A stretch of 14,455 bases of DNA. It comes from Actinomycetota bacterium. Its GTDB lineage: Bacteria > Actinomycetota > Thermoleophilia > Solirubrobacterales > Thermoleophilaceae. Each line of letters starts with the position of its first letter. Position 1 is the first letter of the stretch. The translations under genes were made by a program, and so were the position numbers. Shown in pieces: positions 1 to 5,694 of this stretch. The DNA lies in NCBI GenBank assembly GCA_005883295.1, contig VAWV01000213.1:1-14455 (forward strand), in the 5' to 3' direction. The notes beneath the pieces are model-generated. The model was not told where the DNA came from and did no database searches. It worked only from the letters and a program-made list of their open reading frames with translations.

Positions 1-564
1 GGTGGACGGCCCCGGCTCCTGATCCACGACGGGCGTACGCCGACCTACTCACCCGATGGCCGCAGCGTCGTCTACGAGGGCACTACCGGAGGAAACATCG
101 GGCTTGTTAAGGCCCGCGCCGACGGCAGCCGCCCCCGTCAGTTGACCGTAAGCCCGGTGTCGGCACCAGACCAGGACGGGAATCGCCAGCTCCTTTTTAT
201 CGACAGTAGGCCGCGGTTCTCGCCGGACGGAAGGCGCATCGTTTTCCTCAGGAGCGACGCCGGACAGGCTGGCGGAGTCGGCGACATCTACCTCATGGAC
301 GCGAACGGCAACCACGTCGAGCAGCTCACCCCGCATCGCCGCTACGCGAACAACTACGCGGATCCCACTTTCTCTCCGGATGGCCGGATGATCGCCTTCG
401 CGGACGAGTCGAGCAATGGCCGCTCGATCATGCCCCAGATCTACGTAATGCACCCAGACGGGAGAGGGCGCCGTCCTGCGACGCGATCTCGTGGGTGGTT
501 CACGGGACTTGACTGGCAGTCACTCCCGCCGATCGATCAAGGACCCTGGGGGACGCGACGGTAG
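1..564 (+). CDS. TolB/PD40-like beta-propeller protein, C-terminal part
   Basis: The frame is open at the left edge, so only the last 187 codons are visible and the start lies outside the window. Three blade-type motifs of the PD40 (WD40-like) family can be read: YSPDGRSVVY near visible residue 16, FSPDGRRIVF near 73 and FSPDGRMIAF near 124. Each is followed by a hydrophobic strand and a segment such as DIYLMDANG or QIYVMHPDG, which is the usual blade layout in TolB C-terminal-type propellers. These folds usually act outside the cytoplasm as binding or scaffold modules; no catalytic residues are visible. The protein ends with GLDWQSLPP and a short tail, as is common for actinobacterial PD40 proteins. 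The substrate or partner cannot be told from this fragment. The next gene is convergent and ends 173 bp downstream; I see no terminator or other signal in the gap. Confidence 0.8.
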   Translation, partial: GGRPRLLIHDGRTPTYSPDGRSVVYEGTTGGNIGLVKARADGSRPRQLTVSPVSAPDQDGNRQLLFIDSRPRFSPDGRRIVFLRSDAGQAGGVGDIYLMDANGNHVEQLTPHRRYANNYADPTFSPDGRMIAFADESSNGRSIMPQIYVMHPDGRGRRPATRSRGWFTGLDWQSLPPIDQGPWGTRR

Positions 565-737
565 AGCGTCTCCGTCTCCACTCGCCGGTTCCGCGCCCGG
601 ACGTTACCTTGAGCTTATGCCCGCGTGACCGCTCCTTCGAGCCCCAGATAAAGCTGGATGCCCGCGCACGCACCAACGTCGTCACACACCGCACTCACCT
701 CCAACGAGCACCAATCCGCCCACGACCCCACCAAGGC

Positions 738-1511
738 TTAGCCCCACGTACCGTCGGAATGGCAGAGTCCCTCGCCCTTGGGCGAGCAGGTACGTTCCTT
801 GCTGCCACCCACACCGACCTCGGTGATGAGGAAGCGGTGGTTCTCACCTCCGGTGTTCGCCGCCGACACCGACGTGACCGTAACCGACGTCGCGTTGGGC
901 GCGGCAACTGAGACTTCGCCACCACAGCCCCACCCTGACCGGTCTCGCGCTAGAGCGTTCCTAATGCTTCGGAGCGTTTGAAGCTCCAGCACAGACCCGA
1001 AGCGGCTTCGTGGCCGCGGTAGGCGCAGCCAACGTTGGGACCGACACGGGTTTGTGCACTGCCGGTAGTCCCCCGTCCACACAACACAGGACTCGACTAG
1101 CGACACCCTCTCGTTCGCCTTCTCTATTGCCTGCATGTCTTGCTCTTTTGAGCAATACGTCTTGTTAAACGTCTGGGGGAATGCCCGCGCATTCCTCTCG
1201 AATATCTGCTCGGGCTCGACCGGGAGACCGGGGCAGCGCCGGATCTGCTCCTGAGCAGCAGCCTCGTGTTTGGCGTAGCGGGTCGCGAGGCGCCAGGCGG
1301 ACTCATCGCTGTTGTATTTCTGCTCGGCCTGCCTTTGCGATAGTGCCTCGCGCCTCTGCAAAAGCATGGCGTCGCGAGCGCTGAGTGGCTTGACTCGTGG
1401 CGGGGCGAGTCCAACGGACCCTCCAGGCGGATCGAACGCGAGGATTACCACGATGGCGATCGGCAAAACCGTGCCGACGACAATGGCTATCGAGCGAAGA
1501 CCTCTGCCCAC
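738..1511 (-). CDS. membrane-anchored protein with pilin-like C-terminal domain
   Basis: This 257-residue protein uses a GTG start with no clear Shine-Dalgarno sequence. Residues 7-25 form a single hydrophobic anchor after a short basic N-terminus. Residues 45-95 are charged and Gln/Arg/Glu-rich, possibly coiled. From about residue 130 it resembles the globular part of actinobacterial type IV pilin-like proteins: SLVESCVVWTGDYRQC (Cys142, Cys152), then VSVAAPNATSVTVTSVSA, and finally RTCSPKGEGLC with SDGTW (Cys242, Cys250). Those Cys pairs could form disulfides outside the membrane. The prepilin N-terminus (G/FTLIE type) is absent. Residues 155-197 do not look pilin-like and may mark an insertion or compensated frameshifts. 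Third-position GC is lower than in genes to the right, which fits acquired DNA. It lies 30 bp downstream of the recombinase remnant on the same strand. That it is a real gene is fairly likely; its role is unknown. Confidence 0.5.
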   Translation of the reverse strand: MGRGLRSIAIVVGTVLPIAIVVILAFDPPGGSVGLAPPRVKPLSARDAMLLQRREALSQRQAEQKYNSDESAWRLATRYAKHEAAAQEQIRRCPGLPVEPEQIFERNARAFPQTFNKTYCSKEQDMQAIEKANERVSLVESCVVWTGDYRQCTNPCRSQRWLRLPRPRSRFGSVLELQTLRSIRNALARDRSGWGCGGEVSVAAPNATSVTVTSVSAANTGGENHRFLITEVGVGGSKERTCSPKGEGLCHSDGTWG

Positions 1512-1541
1512 GTAAGCGGAATCGGCAAATCAAGCGATGCG

Positions 1542-1837
1542 CTAAAGATCGCGCCGGCCGGATGTCGGCCTCGCCGTGACGCCGGCGACACTTGACGAAT
1601 CGCGTCTCACGCGACCCCCCGTGACAGCACTGACGCACGGGCCACCACCGGCTCTTGCGAGGTACTCATCGAATAGCCCCGCGGCCTCTGCCTCAGACCC
1701 AGGAAACAGATGGCCATACCGATCCAACGTGATGGTCACGGACGAGTGACCCATGAAGCTCGAAAGCGCCTTGGCGTTGACGCCAGCGGCGATCATTAAC
1801 GACGCAAAAGTGTGTCGGCACTCGTGAAGTCCGATGG
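1542..1837 (-). pseudogene. tyrosine recombinase/integrase, C-terminal remnant cut by an IS
   Basis: About 98 residues remain of a phage-type tyrosine recombinase catalytic domain. Visible active-site boxes are HECRHTF (the HxxR box), the MGHSS histidine box and the nucleophile tyrosine in LDRYGHLF, followed by a normal tail and a TAG stop. The N-terminal DNA-binding domains, the first catalytic Arg and the beta-sheet Lys are missing. The frame is interrupted at 1838, exactly where the insertion sequence begins, two nucleotides before the codon for the Ile in IGLHECRH. The missing upstream part is not found on the far side of the IS (2995-3066), so the loss went beyond simple insertion. Enzymes of this class often integrate elements into tRNA genes, and a duplicated tRNA-Phe end lies 1.2 kb away at 3067-3108. 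It is non-functional as it stands. Confidence 0.85.
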
Positions 1838-1855
1838 TGAAGGGTGCCAAAACCC
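1838..1855 (+). repeat. left terminal inverted repeat of the IS
   Basis: TGAAGGGTGCCAAAACCC. It is identical over all 18 bases to the reverse complement of 2977-2994. The join to recombinase coding sequence lies immediately left of it. Confidence 0.88.
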
Positions 1856-1905
1856 CGATCTGACCCGAGCGGCAGCCCCCAGCCGGGCTCTGAGAGGATC
1901 GCGCG

Positions 1906-2969
1906 ATGCTCCTCTCCTTCATCTACCTCGCCTTCGTCTCCCTCCTGAAGCTGCTCGTTCGGAGCCATCGCTCCGTGCAGGTCAAGGACATCGAGCTGAT
2001 CGTGCTGCGCCATCAGCTCGAGGTTCTCCGCCGCCAGGTCGAGCGCCCGACGCTGCGATCGACTGACCGCGCCTTCCTCGCGGCGGCGAGCCGCCTGCTT
2101 CCGCCTGCAAGCCGCCACGGCCTGCTCGTCACGCCGCAGACACTGCTCCGCTGGCACCGCGCGCTCGTGCGGCGGCGATGGACATACGCGCGCGCGAGGC
2201 AAGGGCGGCCGTCGATCGACGCCGAGAAGCGCGAGCTCGTGCTGCGGCTCGCGCGCGAGAACCCGCGCTGGGGCTAAGAGCGGATCGCCGGCGAGCTAAT
2301 GAAGCTCGGCGTCTCGGTCTCGCCGAGCACAGTCCGGCGGCTGCTCGCCGGCGCGGGCTTCGGACCGGCGCCCAGGCGCCTGGGGCCCAGCTGGGGCGAG
2401 TTCCTGCGCGCGCAGGCGGCGAGCATCGTCGCCTGCGACTTCTTCACCGTCAGACCGCCTTCCTGCGCCGCTACTACGTGCTCTTCTTCATCGAGCTTCA
2501 GAGCCGGCGCGTCCATCTCGGCGGCGCTACCGCGCACCCGAGCGGCGGCTGGGTGGTGCAGCAGGCGCGCAAACCTGAGCTTCTCGGGAGCGCTCGGCGA
2601 GGTCAGGTTCCTGATCCACGACCGCGACTCGAAGTTCGTCGCCAGCTTCGACGAGATCTTTCGCACCGAGGGCATCAGGGTGATCCTGACGCCGTTTCGG
2701 GCGCCGCAGGCGAACGCATACGCCGAGCGCTTCGTCCGGACTGTGCCCGCCGAGTGCCTCGACTGGCTACCGATCCTCGGACCGCGCCAGCTTGAGCGGT
2801 ACTGCGCATCTTCGTCGAGCATTACAACCACGAGCGCCCGCACCGCGCGCTCGGCCGCTGCCCGCCAGCTCGAGTCGAGCCGACGCCACCGCGGCCATCT
2901 GGTGCGGCGGTCAAGCGGAGGGATCGACTCGGCGGGCTCCTGCACGAGTACTACCTTGCAGCGGCGTGA
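1906..2969 (+). pseudogene. rve-type IS transposase, broken by one nonsense codon and three frameshifts
   Basis: The product would be a DDE transposase of about 354 residues. The N-terminal half reads to WG, then meets TAA at 2275-2277 where this family has an aromatic residue (WGYxRI). After it comes ERIAGELMKLGVSVS in the same frame. A 1-nt loss near 2451 follows CDFFTV, and RRYYVLFFIELQSRRVHL continues in frame 3. A 1-nt gain at 2571-2573 returns it to frame 1 (FLIHDRDSKF, NAYAERFVRT). A 1-nt loss near 2800 moves it to frame 3, with RIFVEHYNHERPHRAL and an end in HEYYLAAA. Correcting these gives a whole number of codons over the full span. The three catalytic acids are visible: Asp of CDFF, Asp of HDRDSKF and Glu of YAERF. 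The start ATG at 1906 follows a GAGAGG ribosome site. Each lesion is a single-base change, so either true decay or sequencing error is possible. Confidence 0.88.
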
Positions 2970-2976
2970 TGGAACA

Positions 2977-2994
2977 GGGTTTTGGCACCCTTCA
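2977..2994 (-). repeat. right terminal inverted repeat of the IS
   Basis: GGGTTTTGGCACCCTTCA, the exact inverted copy of 1838-1855. It lies 7 bp after the inferred transposase stop codon (2967-2969). Confidence 0.88.
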
Positions 2995-3066
2995 GGCGTC
3001 TAGGTCCATGCTTCGAGGGCGCGAGATCAGCGAAAAAAGCGGCCGACGTGCAGGGCTTCTAGGAAG

Positions 3067-3108
3067 TGGCGAGGGCCGGAATCGAACCGGCGACACCACG
3101 ATTTTCAG
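3067..3108 (-). repeat. detached tRNA-Phe 3' end (candidate att core)
   Basis: These 42 bases are identical to 5176-5217. On the minus strand they run from the anticodon loop (CTGAAAA) through the T-arm (TTCGATT loop) to the 3' acceptor strand CCTCGCC and discriminator A. The 5' half of a tRNA does not follow at 3109, so this is not a working tRNA gene. Similarity stops sharply at both ends (3066/5175 and 3109/5218), as expected for a site-specific recombination core. Confidence 0.85.
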
Positions 3109-3183
3109 GGACACGCGAGTTGGCCGCCGGAGGCCGCAAAATCCCTGCAAACCAGCACCATCGCTCTCGAACCAGAAACGCCT

Positions 3184-3208
3184 GGATAGCTGCGGATACC
3201 CGGGGATA
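3184..3208 (+). repeat. three GGATA repeats with exact 10-bp period beside the left att core
   Basis: GGATA occurs at 3184-3188, 3194-3198 and 3204-3208, once per helical turn, 76-100 bp from the detached att core. Phased short direct repeats next to a core are typical of arm-type binding sites for tyrosine recombinases or of excisionase sites. That role is inferred; the repeat itself is seen directly. The rest of 3109-3283 shows no gene. Confidence 0.4.
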
Positions 3209-3283
3209 TCGGTGGGTTTGGGACCTGAAGGGTGCCTCGAGGTCCAATTCGCGGGCGGCAACTACCCAGCCCGACCTTCCAGC

Positions 3284-4813
3284 TCAGCCCAGGTGGCGCA
3301 GCTTGGGCCAGATCCTCGACCAGGCGCCACGTGTGCCGGCGCATTGCTCGACCGGCTCGCCGTTCTCGTCGTTGTCGACGCCGGCAGAATTGTTGATACG
3401 CGCCGCAAGGTGGCAGCCGCGGAAGTGGCTCAGCTGCGACGAGTCGAGACCAACGGTCACTACCGCGCCCCGGCGATCCGGTGGGGGACCCCAATAGCCG
3501 AAGGCGTTGTGTCCGCTGTAGGCCGAGGGCAAACTGAGGGCGCGGCCGTACCTGTCTACGGCACCGGCTTCGCCGTAGTTGGCGGTGAAGATGACGGCGC
3601 CTGCCCCCGCGCGGTGGTAGACGCCAGCGACCGTACGCGTGAGCTCGGGCCAGCCGATGGTTTCCCCGACCTCCCCGTTCATGGCGATCACGACACCGGC
3701 GTCCGTTGCGGGCAGCAATGGCAGAGCGATCGTTGCCGACACCAGACCGCTGAGAATGACCATGCTCCAGAGCAAGGTCGCTCGCCGCCGGGGAGACCCT
3801 CGCCGTAACCACCCGTCGGTCTGCATCGCTCCGGCGGCCAAGAGGACAGGGAACGTGCCGGCGAGGTAGTAGGGCTTTCCTCCCGTCGCAAGGAAGACGA
3901 CGACCAAGGCGATCCAGGCCACCGCGAAGAGCCGAAACTTCCGCAGCTGCCGGCGGCGCAGCAGAGCGACGAGGCCCGCGATCCATACCGGTGCGAGGAC
4001 GGGGCTGACCAGCAGGAATTGGAACGGCAGCAGCGCCCAGGGTGGCTGCGAGCTCGCTGACCCGCCGGCGGCGATCGATGAGGAAACGTCGAGCTGCGGC
4101 CACCCGTGCCGGGACTGCCAGATCAGCCACGGCGACCAAAGCAGGACCGCGACGACCAGTCCCGCCCACAGCCAGCCGCTGCGCAGCAGACCACGCGGCC
4201 CGACGACCACCATCCCCACGCCGAGGGCGACCAGCAGGAAGACGATGAGGGGCTTGTTGAGCAGCGCCAGGCCGGCGACAACCCCGGCGACGAGCCACAG
4301 CCGCTGGTCACCGGTGCGGATGACGTGGGCCACGATCCAGGTCACGAGCGACCAGGCCAGCAGGTCGAAAGTGGTGGTGCTCAGAAGGTGGCCCACGACT
4401 ACGACCACGGATGCGACGGCCGCGCAGCTCGCCGCGATTAGCTGCGCGCGCCGGGCTGCGCCGAACTCGAAGGCGGTGAGCCCGGCAACGAAAACGGTGC
4501 CGCCGGCCATGAGTGCCGAGGGGACTCGCAAGACCGTGAGCGAGCCAGGGGACAGGGTTTCCATCAGATGCGCCAGCAGCGGCGTGAGCGGTCCCTGGTC
4601 GGCATACGCCCAAGCCAGGTGGCGTCCTGCTTCGAGGAAGTACAGCTCGTCCCGGTGGTAGCCGTAGCCGCCGGCGAGGACGATCAGCGCGACGGCGACC
4701 GCGGCTGCCAAGCCGAGCGGAGCGCGGACGGCGAGACTTGCCGCGGGCTGCGACGGGCGCATCGTCGCGCCGACGCTGCGGGGGCGCTCAGGCGACTGCG
4801 CGTGAAAGCTCAT
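3284..4813 (-). CDS. GT39-family (PMT/ArnT-like) membrane glycosyltransferase
   Basis: This is a 509-residue integral membrane protein. After a basic N-terminus it has a first helix (about 32-48), then the acidic loop motif GYGYHRDELYFLEAGRHLAW (Asp55-Glu56). In PMT_2/GT39 enzymes such an acidic pair near the first extracytoplasmic loop is needed for transfer from a polyprenyl-phosphate sugar donor. Many further hydrophobic segments follow (e.g. LNKPLIVFLLVALGVGMVVV and the region around WALLPFQFLLVSPVLAPVW). A soluble C-terminal part of about 130 residues includes VIFTANYGEAGAVDRYG and GYWGPP. Length and layout are normal for actinobacterial relatives. The acceptor (cell-wall glycan, protein or lipid) cannot be told. 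ATG at 4813 is used because no better signal is seen; ATG at 4762 (residue 18) is an alternative, and neither has a clear Shine-Dalgarno sequence. It is the only gene between the two tRNA-Phe att copies, so it may be cargo. It appears intact. Confidence 0.82.
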   Translation of the reverse strand: MSFHAQSPERPRSVGATMRPSQPAASLAVRAPLGLAAAVAVALIVLAGGYGYHRDELYFLEAGRHLAWAYADQGPLTPLLAHLMETLSPGSLTVLRVPSALMAGGTVFVAGLTAFEFGAARRAQLIAASCAAVASVVVVVGHLLSTTTFDLLAWSLVTWIVAHVIRTGDQRLWLVAGVVAGLALLNKPLIVFLLVALGVGMVVVGPRGLLRSGWLWAGLVVAVLLWSPWLIWQSRHGWPQLDVSSSIAAGGSASSQPPWALLPFQFLLVSPVLAPVWIAGLVALLRRRQLRKFRLFAVAWIALVVVFLATGGKPYYLAGTFPVLLAAGAMQTDGWLRRGSPRRRATLLWSMVILSGLVSATIALPLLPATDAGVVIAMNGEVGETIGWPELTRTVAGVYHRAGAGAVIFTANYGEAGAVDRYGRALSLPSAYSGHNAFGYWGPPPDRRGAVVTVGLDSSQLSHFRGCHLAARINNSAGVDNDENGEPVEQCAGTRGAWSRIWPKLRHLG

Positions 4814-5023
4814 CGGCGGTTAGCCGCGTCCGAGTTAGAAAATCTGCAGGGGTTCATGGGCGAGGTCGTCGTCTCGCAGGGCGTCGTCGAGCGACCGATC
4901 CCTGGTTGGCCGCACCCCTGGCAGTCCCGAGCGTACAGCGGCAGCTGGCGGCCACCTGTCCGGCCCGGCTCTGCAAGTCCCTGGCGCCGGCGTTCGTCTG
5001 CGCCGCAGTGACTCGCGCACTAC

Positions 5024-5082
5024 CGAGCCTCGAAGAGGCAAGGAACCGCCGGGCGAGCCTCGAAGAGGCAAGGAACCGCCGG
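5024..5082 (+). repeat. 30-bp period tandem duplication
   Basis: A 29-base unit beginning CGAGCCTCGAAGAGG and ending GAACCGCCGG occurs at 5024-5052 and again, without mismatch, at 5054-5082, separated by one base. The unit contains a short inverted repeat, CCTC-GAA-GAGG. A period of 30 bp is about three helical turns. It lies 94-152 bp from the att core in the tRNA-Phe gene. There are only two copies and no spacers, so this is not a CRISPR array. Confidence 0.85.
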
Positions 5083-5092
5083 TTCGTCATTT

Positions 5093-5108
5093 TCGACAGG
5101 CCTGTCGA
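5093..5108. promoter_or_regulatory. 16-bp perfect palindrome, candidate protein-binding site
   Basis: TCGACAGGCCTGTCGA is perfectly self-complementary with no loop. It is therefore more likely a dimer-binding operator or recombination-accessory site than an RNA terminator. It has a T-rich run on its left (5090-5093) and lies 67 bp from the att core. What binds it is unknown. Confidence 0.4.
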
Positions 5109-5175
5109 CAGGGAGCGACGCGTGCGGCGCGCGCGAGCGACCGATGCCGCCAGGCGATGCGCCGCAGCGTCGAGA

Positions 5176-5248
5176 TGGCGAGGGCCGGAATCGAACCGGC
5201 GACACCACGATTTTCAGTCGTGTGCTCTACCAACTGAGCTACCTCGCC
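5176..5248 (-). tRNA. tRNA-Phe (GAA)
   Basis: The 73-nt minus-strand sequence folds as a full cloverleaf. The acceptor GGCGAGG pairs with CCTCGCC and the D-stem GCTC pairs with GAGC. The anticodon stem CACGA/TCGTG closes the loop CTGAAAA with anticodon GAA. The variable region is GTGTC, and the T-stem GCCGG/CCGGC closes TTCGATT. The discriminator is A. CCA is not encoded. The 3' 42 nt is duplicated at 3067-3108, which marks this gene as an integration site that has been rebuilt without damage. Confidence 0.97.
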
Positions 5249-5307
5249 GCGCCGCGCGGATGGTAGCGGCGGTAGGGCCGCGCTCAGGGGCGCTAACGTG
5301 CGCGCCG

Positions 5308-5694
5308 ATGAGCGAGCTCATCCACACCTGCTACCGGATCGGGGACATCGACCGGTCGGTGGAGTTCTACAAGGCGCTCGGGTTCGAGGAGCAGGGGCGG
5401 CTCCCGATCAGGGACGAGGCGATCAACGTCTTCATGGGACTGCCCGGCGACGGGGCCCGCCTCGAGCTCACCTACAACTTCGGCGTCGACTCGTACGAGC
5501 TCGGCACCGGCTACAACCACATCGCCGTGACAGCCGAGGACCTCGACGGGACGCTGGAGCGCCTCGCCCAGCAGGGGATCGAGCCCGAGAAGCCGCCCTA
5601 CACGGTCCGCGAAGGCGGCTCGCGCCTGTGCTTCGTCCGCGATCCGGACGGCTACCGGATCGAGCTGATCGAGCGCAACCCGGCGCACGAATGA
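5308..5694 (+). CDS. gloA: glyoxalase I (lactoylglutathione lyase)-like VOC protein
   Basis: This is a 128-residue single-module pair of beta-alpha-beta-beta-beta repeats of the vicinal oxygen chelate superfamily. The four metal ligands expected for glyoxalase I are present: His6 (LIHTCYRIGDIDRSVEFY), Glu53 (RLELTYN), His71 (YNHIAV) and Glu119 (GYRIELIE). The DPDGYRIEL ending is the classic GloA signature. In the glyoxalase system the enzyme isomerises the thiol hemiacetal of methylglyoxal. Many actinobacteria lack glutathione and use mycothiol or another thiol, so the true cosubstrate is open and VOC relatives with other reactions remain possible. The start ATG has a TAACGT -10-like box only 9 nt upstream (5294-5299), which could give a nearly leaderless message. 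Its stop codon overlaps the next start (ATGA), so the two are probably translated together. It begins 59 bp from the divergent tRNA-Phe. Confidence 0.85.
   Translation: MSELIHTCYRIGDIDRSVEFYKALGFEEQGRLPIRDEAINVFMGLPGDGARLELTYNFGVDSYELGTGYNHIAVTAEDLDGTLERLAQQGIEPEKPPYTVREGGSRLCFVRDPDGYRIELIERNPAHE

Larger units (their letters stand above)
1838..2994 (+). mobile_element. insertion sequence, 1157 bp, rve/DDE type, inactivated
   Basis: The element is bounded by perfect 18-bp terminal inverted repeats that start with TG and end with CA. It carries one transposase reading frame (1906-2969) that fills nearly all of it. The single-ORF layout and the DDE integrase core place it near IS3/IS481-type elements of the retroviral-integrase superfamily; the exact family is not assigned here. 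The only candidate target duplication is GG (1836-1837 and 2995-2996), which may be chance. It sits inside the tyrosine recombinase gene, so it arrived after that gene. Because the transposase is broken in four places, the copy is old or could only move with help from another copy. Confidence 0.85.
4814..5175. other. non-coding arm between GT39 gene and tRNA-Phe
   Basis: These 362 bases hold no convincing gene on either strand. The proximal part would contain the promoter of the minus-strand glycosyltransferase, but I see no clear -10/-35 pair. The distal part carries a 30-bp tandem duplication and a 16-bp palindrome (listed separately) close to the att core, so it is best read as one arm of an integrated element. 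Confidence 0.5.
3067..5217. mobile_element. putative tRNA-Phe-integrated element remnant bounded by 42-bp direct repeats
   Basis: The two ends are exact 42-bp copies of the 3' part of the tRNA-Phe gene: 5176-5217 inside the intact tRNA and 3067-3108 as a detached copy. This is the usual result when an element recombines into a tRNA 3' end and rebuilds it. The interval holds only the GT39-type gene plus non-coding arms; no recombinase is inside it. Known biology: tyrosine recombinases use the anticodon loop to 3' end segment as their crossover site. Inference: this is a reduced island. The recombinase remnant on the far side of the left copy would belong to a second, adjacent element using the same site. 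Confidence 0.7.

Noticed and set aside
565..737. Small gene or terminator in the gap after the PD40 gene
   Set aside because: No start with a ribosome site, no hairpin and no motif could be supported.
3067..3140. A second tRNA-Phe gene
   Set aside because: Only the 3' 42 nt matches. From 3109 on there is no 5' anticodon-stem strand, D-arm or 5' acceptor strand, so it cannot fold as a tRNA.
2792..3808. Plus-strand frame spanning the IS end, the att copy and the glycosyltransferase 3' part
   Set aside because: It crosses several unrelated features and has no domain; it is a chance open frame.
3105..4298. Second minus-strand frame overlapping the glycosyltransferase gene
   Set aside because: It is Arg/Gly/Ala-rich without membrane segments, while the 3284-4813 frame has GT39 motifs and helices.
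5024..5082. CRISPR array
   Set aside because: There are only two repeat units separated by one base, no spacers and no cas genes.
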